DNA from: Epichloe hybrida
Lineage: Eukaryota; Ascomycota; Sordariomycetes; Hypocreales; Clavicipitaceae
DNA: 64,000 nt
Direction: 5' to 3'
NCBI GenBank assembly: GCA_019022495.1
Contig: JAFEKR010000001.1
Coordinates: forward strand, 248,001-312,000
Program-made: the position numbers and the translations under genes
Notes under the pieces: model-generated
The model's input: only the letters and a program-made list of their open reading frames with translations
What the model was told of the DNA's origin: nothing
Database searches by the model: none
Shown: positions 44,901 to 55,504 of the stretch, one piece after another
Layout of the letters: each line of letters opens with the position of its first letter
Numbering within the stretch: position 1 is the first letter of the stretch

Positions 44901-46899
44901 TGCTGGGCCCCTTAAGAACCACAGGCCTCTTGGGGAGGTATTAGGGACCTTTTTCCTTCACTAAGGCCCTCTAACACCCCTAAATCTATATCTTTAGATT
45001 TATAAGGGACCCAGCCTGGGGCTATAGGCGTTGGAGAAGGGACTAAATCCCCTAAATCATCCCGTACGACTTCTTCAATATCATCATCATTTTCGTCGAT
45101 TTCAGCGATTTCGTCCAAATCAGAAGCCCAATCCGGCTTTTTAGAGGGAATTTGAACCTCTATAGGGTAGCTAATCGGATAGCTATGACCCCTAAAGCTG
45201 GCATAGGTAAAAGGTCGTATATAATGAGATTTTTTACAGGGCCCTTTATGTAATGTTAGTGTAGATTGGTTTTTAACGTGAAAGAAAAAACCATGTTTTT
45301 CTATATCTAGGGCAGCAATACAAGACCTATCTTTAAGATAAAGATGGTTTTTTATAAAGCAACCACCAGATATATAGTGAATAAGGCCACTAACTATATT
45401 AACATTAAGCTGAGGAAAATATAGAGTATTCTTAGCACTAAGGTCCTATATTTATTAGGTTTCTTTTGATATAAGACCTTAAAAACAGCACTACCGTGAC
45501 CCTTAGGATAAATAGGGCCACCACCGGTTATAATAGGGTCGGATTCCCCCTTCTTAAAAGGGGTATAATCCCTAAAGACCTCCCTAGAATTAACTATATG
45601 TACGGTTAAACCTGTATTATATAATAGGGCCTTTTTTATGTCTTTACTGTAATAATTAAAACCATTTAAGGTATTAATTTCTTGTTTTTTATTATCCGAA
45701 TCACTAGAGCTAGAATTAGAGCTACTATCGCTAGAGCTCTTATAACTAGTCTTGTAATTACTAGGTTTCTTGTACGGATTAAGTGCTCCGTTAGAAAGGT
45801 TGTAATTTCCTAGCATAAAAGAACCCTCTGTAAGTTCTTTAGTATCCTTTTTATCTGATTTTTGACCCTTTTACTTCTTTTTCTTCTTGTTAGAATTAGA
45901 AGAGCCCTTATTTTCTTCAGAGCCTTCTTTCTTCTTCTTCTTCTAACCTTCAGGGGCCTTTTCTTTATCTTTAGCGCCCTTTTCTAGGTCTTTAGCCCTA
46001 TAATTCAGGGCTTTGGCTACTGTAGATGACTTATCCCTCTGTTTAGCTAGAAGGTCTGCTATTAGGAATTCAAGATTTAGGGCTTCTAGAGGGACCCCTA
46101 TAGCCCTATTTGTACGTATGCTAAATCGTTGCCTCTTAGCCCACTGAGGGAAGGTTGATTTTAGGGATTGAAGATATTAATTAACCTAATCTATAGGATT
46201 AATCAGGACCCCTAAAATCAATAATCTAGCTAGTAGATTATTAAAGACTGCATTAAAGGCTTCTAAAGTCCCCTTAAATCCATGAAAATTCAGGTTATGA
46301 AATTCAGAATATAGGGACCCCCTCTGGATTTCAACGCTATGTGAATATTGCCTAATAAGTAACTTATAGGCTTCTTTAGGTGATTTTTGCTAAGTTATAG
46401 CAGCTTAGGGGCCTTCCGTATAACTATCCCTTAGTAACATAAGGATAATAGCTTGGTTAGCGTCCCCTAGCACCCTAGAAATATCCGGATTATCTAGAAA
46501 ATTAGGCATGCCTAAAGCTCTAAATTGGATAGTTAGGGCTTGTTTCTATTGATCGAAATTTTCAGCTCCTTTAAGCTTAGCAGTCTTAGGGAAGCTATAA
46601 ACCCTCTTATTAAATTCCTTAATAATCGAATTATTAAAGGCAGCTTATACAGAGCTAGATTTAGGTGCCTTATCTTGCTAAATAGACTGTTGAACTTGCT
46701 GCTAACTAGCAGGCTTAGTAGCTTCCACACCCTCTATAGATCTATTATTAATAGCTAAAGTTAAGGACTCTAGCTTCTGTATTACTAGATTGATAGCATT
46801 TTGTTGTCTAATAACCTGCTCTTTTAGCTGGTTATTTAGAACCTCTTGCGCACTAAGATCAGGGACTGGAGGTCCCTAACCTTATTGATTGGTATCCAT
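41909..46899 (-). pseudogene. Gag-Pol of copia-2, broken by RIP-type stop codons
   Basis: The minus-strand reading starts at ATG 46899 (MDTNQ, then TAA where CAA is expected). Gag covers about 46000-46899, followed by a Lys-rich stretch. The protease region near 45560-45660 reads LLYNTGLTVHIVN, where the catalytic Asp of a DSG-type motif has become Asn. A Gag-pre-integrase/integrase segment with CIACDQSKA lies near 44690-44760. Reverse transcriptase covers about 42600-43560, with KARLVAKGFMQIKGLDY and an intact YVDD at 42868-42879. RNase H ends with MPADSLTKPLSRPLH and stops near 41909. Scattered TAA/TAG codons replace CAA/CAG. Because damage is mild, the frame is readable almost throughout, unlike in copia-1. 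Inactive as it stands. Confidence 0.85.
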
Positions 46900-46904
46900 C
46901 TTCT

Positions 46905-47180
46905 AATTTTATAGAAGGGAAGTCTTCTATTCGTACTGAAATTCCTTTTTATAGAAGGGAAAAGCTTCTATTCTCACTGAATTTCCTTTTTATAGAAGGG
47001 AAAAGCTTCTATCCTTGCTAAACTTCCTTTTTATAGAAGGGAAAGCTTCTGTATCGCTCGTGCGCTTCCTGTTTTATAGAAGGGAAGTCTTCTATAACCA
47101 TAATGATTCCTTTTTATAGAAGGGAATAGCTTCTATCTTGCGGGTCCTTCCTGTTTTATAGAAGGGAAGTCTTCTGTAAC
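46905..47180. repeat. Seven hairpin-forming tandem repeats in the copia-2 leader
   Basis: The word TTTATAGAAGGGAA followed by an AGCTTCT or GTCTTCT arm recurs seven times at about 40-bp spacing (near 46909, 46951, 46990, 47030, 47074, 47115 and 47158). Each unit can pair AGAAG with CTTCT around a short loop. The array lies between the 5' LTR and the Gag start, in the untranslated leader. Confidence 0.85.
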
Positions 47181-47234
47181 CGTACGTAAAGTGCACTAGA
47201 AAGAATTTTATAGTGATAGGCCGGGCTTATAACC

Positions 47235-50068
47235 TATTAATCTGTAGGGAGCTAGTTGCTGGCTGGCAATAGCTATACAGGTGCGGCTCTACGGTCGGCA
47301 GAGTATTGTTTGTAGTGTAGTTAGTGTAGTTTTTAGGAAAAATTTGTATTTGTAGTGTAGTTTTTTTTTTCTTGTAGTTAGTGTAGTGTATTTTTTTTTT
47401 TTTATAGTGTAGTGTAGTGTAGTTTTTTTTTGCTTGTAGTGTAGTGTAGTTAGTGTAGTTACTAACTACACTAACTATAAAAACTACAAATGTAGTGTTA
47501 GTAAAAAAAAAAGTGGGCTTTTTTATTATATAAGGTTATTATAAGGATTAAAAGAAGGCTAGTTATATAGAAGCTTTTATTATTACCTATTTTACCTAAT
47601 TAGTTATATAATTTATAAAATTTACCTTTTTTTAAGGATTTTACTATAACTAGGGTAATTTATAATATTATAACTTTTTAATAATACTATTATACCTAAT
47701 ACTTTATTTTACTAATATAACTTAAAGAAAAACCTTCTTATTATTTTATTTACTATTACTATTAATTATTTTATATTTTAAAATATTATTATTATTATTT
47801 TAAATAAAAAATACCCTAAACTAATAGAATAAAATTAATTAAGAAATCTAGATAAATTACTAGAAGTTAATAAAATATATACTTAGTACTTAAATCTTAT
47901 TCTTAATATAATAAGAACTTAAAAAAAGCTTAAACTATTTATTTAAGATTTAAACTAATTAAATATTACTTTTAGCTTTATAATTCTAAAGCCTTAAGAA
48001 GTTATATATAGTAACTTTATATATCTTATTACTATAATATATAAATAAAGAATATAATAAACTAATATTTATAATCTATTAATAAAGAATTAATAGTATT
48101 ATTTTAATTACCCTATATAGCTTAATTAAGCTATAAAAAATAAGTTTAACTTATTTTTTAAAATAAAACTAAGACTTACTTTTATATAATATACTATACT
48201 TATTATAAGAGCTTTAATAACTTTAATAACCTTAATTACTATTATTACTATTATTACTTAATTACTATTATTACTTAATTACTATTATTACTTAATTACT
48301 ATTATTACTTAATTACTATTATTACTTAATTACTATTATTACTTACTTTTATTATTATTTTAAAAAAATATAAAAGAGAAAACATTTTTATAATATTAAT
48401 ATTTTTAAAAACCTTAAAATACTAAGTTATTAAAAACTATAGCTTTTACTATAGTAATTTACTTATAATTACTAGTATTTATATTTAAGTTATTTATTTA
48501 TTATTTATTATTTATTAAACTTTAACACTAATAATATTATAAGTAATCTTAGTAATCTTAGTAATACTAGTAATATTAGTAATATTAGTATTATAAGCTA
48601 TTATAAGCTATTATAAGCTATAATAAGATATAATAAGCTACTTATATTAAGTTTACTAGTAGTTCTTTTAATAGTTTTTTTAAAATAAGTAATAATAATA
48701 ATTTATAGAAATATAAAATAATTTATAGAAATAGTAAATAATATAATAAGAAGGTTTTTCTTTAAGTTATATTAGGGAAATAAAGTATTAAGTTAAATAG
48801 TATTATTAAAAAAGTATAATATTATATATAACCTTACTTAGTTATAGTAAAATTACTAAAATAATATAATCTTATAAATTCTATAACTAATTAAATAAAA
48901 TAGGTAATAATAAAAGCTTTTATATAACTAGTATTCTTTTAATCCTTATAATACTAATAACTAATAAAAAGTCTAATACTACATTTGTAGTGTTTGTAGT
49001 TAGTGTAGTTTAGGAAAAAAAATTTGTAGTGTAATGTATTGTAGTTTTTTTTCCTTGTAGTTAGTGTAGTTTGTAGTGTAGTGTAGTTTGTAGTGTAGTG
49101 TAGTTTGTAGTGTAGTGTAGTTTGTAGTGTAGTGTAGTTTGTAGTGTAGTGTAGTTTGTAGTGTAGTGTAGTTTGTAGTGTAGTGTAGTTTGTAGTGTAG
49201 TTACTACACTACACTACAAATACTACACTACACTACAAATACTACACTACACTACAAATACTACACTACACTACAAATACTACACTACACTACACGTTTT
49301 AGTGCAATACTCTGACGGTCGGGGACCAGTAGAACCACCACGTTAAAATATTTAACGCAACGCAACGGAAGGTTTCAGCAGTTATTAACTAATAGAATTC
49401 AATCTAGATGACTTTTACGATATCTTATATACTAATAGAATTGATTTTAGTGACGTTATACGGGCAATGCGGCTGTTGGATTGAGAGGCCTAGCTATCTA
49501 GCTAGATTAAAAAGATCTTCTTCCTCTCATATACCCACTAACTATATCGGTGGATCCGGACCGCCAAAGAGGTCTTACAGGCCACTTTTTATTTTCCGCA
49601 AAATTCATTTATATGTAAAATCCAAAAAATCGACTCACCACCATACAAACTAGCAACCCATATGCACTAAATTTTAGTCCAAAAAATATTCCTGCATAAA
49701 ATAAAAGCCCTGTCTTCTAGCTTTAATTTGCTATATGTAAGACTTTTATACAACCTCTAGTTAAAGAGAAAATCGCTGTCAAAGATAGCTATAGGGTAAC
49801 CTGCTTACGTCACCCTAGCTTACCTAATTACTAGTGGCGATGCGGTTGTGGCTGCGCTTGTAGCCACAACGCAATTGAATAATCCACAATTGATTTGGAT
49901 TAGTCATCCACACGGTCGGTCGCAGCTGTTGGCAGCTGCGACGTAGCCATTGACGGCCACCTTTGCGACCGTTGACAGCTGCAGTGCAGCTGTTAGGCTT
50001 GCAATGCAAGCTAGTAATAGAAAGGTCCTTTAACTAGAAAGGGCTAAAAATAGGTCTTATTTTTAACA
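47235..50068 (-). repeat. 5' LTR of copia-2 (right copy), interrupted by hAT-1
   Basis: LTR sequence 47235-47298 continues at 49323-50068. The break carries the ACGGTCGG duplication and the hAT-like element. Internal sequence following this LTR on the minus strand begins GGTTATAAGCCCG, a candidate primer-binding site. Confidence 0.85.
47299..49314. mobile_element. Non-autonomous hAT-like element, copy 1
   Basis: 2016 bp, starting CAGAGTATTG and ending CAATACTCTG, a perfect 10-bp terminal inverted repeat, flanked by the 8-bp duplication ACGGTCGG (47291-47298 and 49315-49322). An 8-bp duplication plus CAGAG-type ends is the hAT pattern. Both ends carry long arrays of TAGTGTAG / CTACACTA words (47311-47490 and 48980-49292). 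The interior is AT-rich, with TTACTATTATTAC repeats and no open frame, so mobility would need a transposase from elsewhere. It sits in the 5' LTR of copia-2. Confidence 0.82.
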
Positions 50069-50211
50069 GGGACAGGGCCGTTATGTCCGCCCTAGTGGGC
50101 CTTAGGGGTTTGCAATTACTGATTATCCGGCCACGGAATCCGGGCCTATTCCCTAGCTAGATAGTGGCGGCGCGCTAGCTCGGGACGAGCCCTAGTGAGG
50201 GGAAGGATAGT

Positions 50212-50376
50212 TGTAAGGCGCTGTGCGCTGTAAGGCGTGGCCTAAGGGCAGCCCACAGGGTGTTGTGCGCAAGCGACAGGTCTTAAGTAATTGTAAGGTG
50301 CAATGTTAGCAATGGCTAGCATTGGCGGATCTTTTGGTCTATTGGGATTCCTAGCACACCTTCTAGGTCTCTTACA
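50212..50376 (+). repeat. 3' LTR of the TRIM-like element
   Basis: 165 bp, preceded by a purine-rich tract and followed by GTAGT. The terminus CTTACA is intact here. Confidence 0.88.
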
Positions 50377-51114
50377 GTAGTTAAGAAAAGGCTTATATAT
50401 TAAGCCTTAAGGCTTACCTTCCTTTAGAACTTAATAATAAGGTCTTTAATATAGTAGTTTATTTACTAAATAAAATACCCTTTAAGTATTATAGAAATTA
50501 GGTTATACCCTATAAACTCTAGTGAAATTAGGCATAGAAAATAGTCCTAGCCTATTTACAAATATTAGAGGTTTAAAAGCCCTTAATTACATACCTATAA
50601 GCTTATAAATATAAGGCATTTCTAATAATAATAAAGGCTTTAGAGCATATTAAATCACATAACGTAATACTATAGCTAGAGTAAAAAGCTTATATTAGAT
50701 ACCTTATTAGGTATAAAGGTAAGTTATAATATATTATATAGGTGCCTTTGCTTTATAATTATAAGGTTATTATATTAGTATATATTTAGTTTAATAAGAA
50801 CTCCTTCTTCAAGCTAAAAGAAAAGCTAGAATTAGCTTAATAGGAGAAGATATTAATAGTTAAGTTACTTAAAGAGCTTAAAGCTAAAGACCTTAATAAG
50901 GAGATTAGTTAAGATCTTATTAGAATAAAGCTTAAAGAGAATAATCTTACCTCTTTACTATTAGCTATAAGCTAGAAAAATAAGTAGTTTAAAGTAAAAA
51001 CATCTCCTTATATAATAAGGGATAAAGAGAACCTTTCTAGTGTACTTTTAACCTCTCCTAACTTCTCTTAGAAGGCGCTAGTTACTATAGAGAACTTAGA
51101 GCTTTAGGTATAAG

Positions 51115-53105
51115 CAGAGTATTACACTAAAACGTATAGTGTAGTGTAGTATTTGTAGTATAGTGTAGTAACTACACTATAAACTACATTACACTACAAA
51201 CTACACTAACTATAAGGAAAAAAAAACTACAATACATTACACTACAAATTTTTTTTCCTAAACTACACTAACTATAAACACTATAAATGTAGTATTAGAC
51301 TTTTTATTAGTTATTAGTATTTATAAGGTTAAAAGTAAGCTAGTTATATAAAAGCTTTTATTATTACCTATTTTATTAAATTAGTTATAGAATTTATAAT
51401 ATTATATTATTTTTATAATTTTATTATAACTAAGTAAGGTTATATATAATATTATACTTTTTTCATAATACTATTTAACTTAATACTTTATTTCCCTAAT
51501 ATAACTTAAAGAAAAACCTTCTTATTATATTATTTACTATTTCTATAAATTATTTTATATTTCTATAAATTATTATTATTACTTATTTTAAAAAAACTGT
51601 AAAAAAAACTACTAGTAAACTTAATATAAGTAGCTTATTATATCTTATTATAGCTTATAATACTAAGATTACTAAGATTACTAAGATTACTAATATTACT
51701 TATAATATTATTAGTGTTAAAGTTTAATAATAAATAAATAATAAATAAATAACTTAAATATAAATACTAGTAATTATAAGTAAATTACTATGGTAAAAGC
51801 TATAGTTTTTAATAACTTAGTATTCTAAGGTTTTTAAAAATATTAATATTATAAAAATGTTTTCTCTTTTATGTTTTTTTAAAATAATAATAAAAGTGAA
51901 ATAATAGTAATTATAGTAATAATAGTAATTATAGTAATAATAGTAATAATAGTAATTATAGTAATAATAGTAATTATAGTAATAATAGTAATTATATAGT
52001 AATAATAGTAATTATATAGTAATAATAGTAATTATAGTAATTATAGTAATTATAGTAATTATAGTAATATAGTAATTATAGTAATTATAGTAATATAGTA
52101 ATTATAGTAATAATAGTAATTAAGGTTATATAATAGTTATAATAAAGCTAGTTTATAATAAGTATAGTATATTATTTATAATAAGTATAGTATATTATAT
52201 AAAACTAAGTCCTAGTATTATTTTTAAAAACAAGTTAAACTTATTTTTTATAGCTTATTTAAGCTATATAGGGTAATTAAAATAATACTATTAGTTATCT
52301 ATTAATAAATTATAAATATTAGTCTATTATATTCTTTCTTTATGTATTATTATAATAAGATATATAAAGTTACTATATATAACTTCTTAAAGCTTTAGAA
52401 TTATAAAGCTTAAAGTAATATTTAATTAGTTTAAATAGTAAATAAATAGTTTAAGCTTTTTTTAAGTTCTTATTATATTAATAATAATATTAAAGTACTA
52501 AGTATATATTCTATTAACTTTTATATATTTATTTAGATTTCTAATTTAATTTAATTATATTAGTTTAGGGTATTTTTTAATTAAATTAATAATAAAAATA
52601 TAAAATAATTAATAATAATAGTAAATAAAATAATTAGAAGGTTTTTCTTAAAGTTATATTAGTAAAATAAAGTAATAAGTATAATAGTATTATTAAAAAG
52701 GTATAATATTATAAATAACCCTAGTTATAGTAAAATTCTTAAAAAAAAGTAAATATTATAAATTCTATAACTAATTAAGTAAAATAGGTAATAATAAAAG
52801 TTTCTATATAACTAGCTTTCTTTTAATCCTTATAATAACATTATATAATAAAAAGGCCCACTTTTTTTTTTACTAACACTATATTTGTAGTTTTTGTAGT
52901 TAGTGTAGTTATTAACTACACTAACTACACTACACTATAAGTAAAAAAAAACTACACTACACTAACTATAAAAAAAAAAAAACTATAATACACTACACTA
53001 CAAAAAAAAAAAACTACATTACACTAACTACAAGAAAAAAAAACTACACTACAAATACAAATTTTTCCTAAAAACTACACTAACTACACTACAAACAATA
53101 CTCTA
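51115..53105. mobile_element. Non-autonomous hAT-like element, copy 2 (inverted relative to copy 1)
   Basis: 1991 bp, starting CAGAGTATTA and ending CAATACTCTA (last base G-to-A relative to copy 1), flanked by the 8-bp duplication GGTATAAG (51107-51114 and 53106-53113). Internal sequence is the reverse complement of copy 1, with the same terminal TAGTGTAG arrays and central AT-rich blocks. It is inserted in copia-1 between integrase and reverse transcriptase. Confidence 0.82.
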
Positions 53106-55262
53106 GGTATAAGGTAATAATACACTATTTTATAAGATTAATAAATTTATAAGTAAGGTAATAGCTAAACATATAGTAACTACTATAGAGACTAGTAAAT
53201 TTACTATAAAAGGCAGTAAGGCTATAGAGAATTATAGTCCCTATAATAATAGTATTAATATAAATAATATTATTACTAGGAAATATTAGAGAAAGGAAAT
53301 AAGAAAAGCTAGGTAAGTATAGTTTTCTTTTACTTTCTTAATAGTATTCTAAGGAACTTAATATAGTTTATATATTAAAGATATACCTCTAGAACCTATA
53401 TATTATTATTAGGCAATAGCCTTATTATATTATAATTACTAGAAAGAAGTAATTATAAAGGAGCTTTTAAAGCTTTAATCCTTAAACTACTAGGAGAATA
53501 TACTAGATAAATTATTTAATCTTAAGGAGACTATTAACCTTAGATAGGTTTTTAAGTATAAAACTAATAAAAAAGGTATTATTATGGAGTTTAAGGCTTA
53601 AATAGTAGTCTAAGGTAACTAATAACTAAAGGATAACCTTAATAATTACATTACTACGCTTACTTTATAATCTTTATATATATTACTTACTATTTACTAT
53701 GCTAATAATCTTAATATATATTAATATAATATTTAGAATGCCTTCCTATATATAAAACTTAAAGAACTTATTTTCTATAAGCTACTAGAGGGTATAAATA
53801 CATAAGGTTATCTCTAGAAGATAACTAGAGCATTATATAGGCTATAGGAAGCTCCTTAATAATAGTTTCTATACCTAATATAATTCCTATTAAATCTAGG
53901 CTTTATCTAAGGAAAGGAAGACCTATATATCTTTATAAAAGGCAGATTTATCTTGTTTTTTTATATAAATAATATTATAATGCTATTTCTAAACGGATTT
54001 AAAGTAAAATTTAAAGAGCTATATAAGTAGTTAAAAAACAGTCTAGATATTAAAGACTAAGGTAATTTAAAGTAATTCCTAGGCATTAAAATCATTAGGA
54101 ATTATAATACTAAAGAGATATAGTTATTATAGGAATCATATATTTAAAAGATAGCCTAGAAGTTTATTCCTAATATTATTAATAATAATTTAAAGAGCTT
54201 AATTATATTACCTCTAATAATAGCTATAATAGTTCTAAATAATAATTAGGCTACTAATAAAGAGATTAATTACTATAGAGTAGTTATTAGCTCTTTAGTC
54301 TATCTTTACATTATTAGAAGACCTAATATAGCTTTTATAGCTTTAAAGCTAGCCTCCTTTATAATAAACCCTTTAATAAAGTATATTAAGCTTATAAAGG
54401 CTACTCTAATATACGCTTAAAACACAAGGAAGTTATATATTTAATACTTAGGAGTAAATAGCTTTAATATGCTTTTCTCTAGCACTAATGCCTCTCTTAG
54501 TAATAACCCTAATACTTAGAAATTAATATAAGGCTATGTCTTTATTATATATAAAGCTATAATTAATTAGAAGTCTAGGAGGTAATATTATATAATAACC
54601 TTAAGTATAAAAGCAAAGCTCTTTATATTAAATTATAGAGTAAAAGAGCGTATATCTCTAGGTAAACTACTTTATAATATTAGTATATAAGTCTTTTCTT
54701 TATTAATTATCTAGTGTAATAATAAGTAAATAATTTATATTATAAAATATAAGGAAAGAAGGCTTTAAACTAGTCTAAAGCATTTTAATATAAATTAAAT
54801 ATAGATTTAAGAGTAATATACCCTAGGTAATATTAAGGTAAATTAGTTAAAGACCTTTAAGATACTTACTAATAGCTTTATAAAGCCTTTATTAAGGTAA
54901 ATATATAAGGAATTCTATTACTAGATTAGCTTATAGGAAATTCCTACTTAATTATAACACTAGAAAATCATTATAATCTCTTCCTATGCTTATAATCTTT
55001 AGCTTTAATAAATATCTTAGCTAAGGGAGGTATATTAAGGAAAGCTCCCTTAAAGTATAGGTTATATAAGGGTAGTGTGTATTAATAAGGATAAAACATA
55101 AGGTTAGATATTAGTAAATATAATATATTAGAAGTACCTCCGTAGACTAGTTATTACTATAGCGCACTATGTACCTTTTAGGTATAAAAGTCAGGTGCTG
55201 TCTGCACCTCTGATTGACTAAATCGAACGCTTTTTATCATCTATTTACACCCCTACCTGACA

Positions 55263-55504
55263 ATAAGCGTTCAAAGTGCGAATAGTATTCTTACAGAGAA
55301 AGAAAGGAACCAAAAACTAGCAGTTATTACACAGGATCTGAATTTATAGCATTAGTAGCTTGTGCGCGGCCTGTGCGCAGGTTGCGTGTGAGTACATACT
55401 CCCTCCGGAGAAACATAAACACGTATCCGTCGCCAATTTTGTCGGCGGCCATTCCAACATTCGAACAGCCCCAGTCTTTGCTCCTCTTCTCGCGCAAATC
55501 CGCC
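55263..55504. promoter_or_regulatory. Promoter region of the kinase-like gene beside the nest
   Basis: 242 bp between the end of the copia-1 LTR-like sequence and the start codon. It is GC-balanced; no distinct signal is recognised. Confidence 0.35.

Larger units (their letters stand above)
40892..50068 (-). mobile_element. Ty1/copia element copia-2, nearly complete, lightly RIP-altered
   Basis: LTRs at 40892-41701 (810 bp) and 47235-50068 (the same LTR split by a hAT-like element) flank a minus-strand gag-pol. GGGAC is duplicated at 40887-40891 and 50069-50073. Minus-strand LTR termini are TGTTAA and TTAATA; the latter is a likely C-to-T change of TTAACA. A polypurine tract (TAGAGGGGG, minus strand) abuts the left LTR at 41702-41711. 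Without the hAT insert the element is about 7.15 kb. It lies inside the TRIM-like element, so it is younger than that element. Confidence 0.88.
40597..50376 (+). mobile_element. TRIM-like retroelement (two 165-bp LTRs, about 268-bp interior), split by copia-2
   Basis: Direct repeats of exactly 165 bp (40597-40761 and 50212-50376) start TGTAAGGCGCTGTGC and end CTTACA (CTTATA in the left copy). Five-base duplications GTAGT stand at 40592-40596 and 50377-50381. Removing copia-2 leaves an interior of about 268 bp without an open frame, so the whole is about 600 bp, the size of a terminal-repeat retrotransposon in miniature. A polypurine tract (GAGGGGAAGGA) lies just before the right LTR. The interior holds GGTTCGAATCC (40805-40815), an exact Pol III B-box, but no convincing A-box. 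It is much less RIP-altered than the copia-1 sequence it sits in. It would need enzymes from an autonomous LTR element. Confidence 0.82.
38960..55262 (+). mobile_element. Ty1/copia element copia-1, RIP-degraded, 5'-truncated, split twice
   Basis: Plus-strand decayed copia polyprotein. A Gag zinc-knuckle-like region lies at about 39280-39450. A Gag-pre-integrase and integrase region lies at about 40030-40596, ending in NxVKRSKGVVV. It resumes at 50382 after a TRIM-like insertion, which duplicated GTAGT. Reverse transcriptase follows at about 53550-54400, reading FYINNIIMLF where FYVDDIxxLF is expected, then RRPNIAFIALKLA. RNase H is at about 54500-54800 (SIKAKLFILNYRVKERISLG). A possible 3' LTR is about 55076-55262, with a TATA-like GTATAAAAG near 55178 and CCTGACA at the end. 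No matching 5' LTR precedes 38960, so the element is 5'-truncated. It is also split at 51107-51114 by a hAT-like element. Confidence 0.75.

Noticed and set aside
47311..47490. CRISPR-like or telomere-like repeat array (TAGTGTAG words)
   Set aside because: There are no unique spacers, the host is a eukaryote, and the array is a terminal part of a hAT-like element; it does not match the TTAGGG telomere unit.
49824..50009. Short coding frame within the copia-2 LTR
   Set aside because: It lies entirely within LTR sequence that is repeated at 41470-41650; no coding role is expected.
38960..55262. Starship-type giant mobile element
   Set aside because: No tyrosine recombinase (DUF3435) frame and no cargo-like layout were found; the block is explained by nested retro- and DNA transposons.
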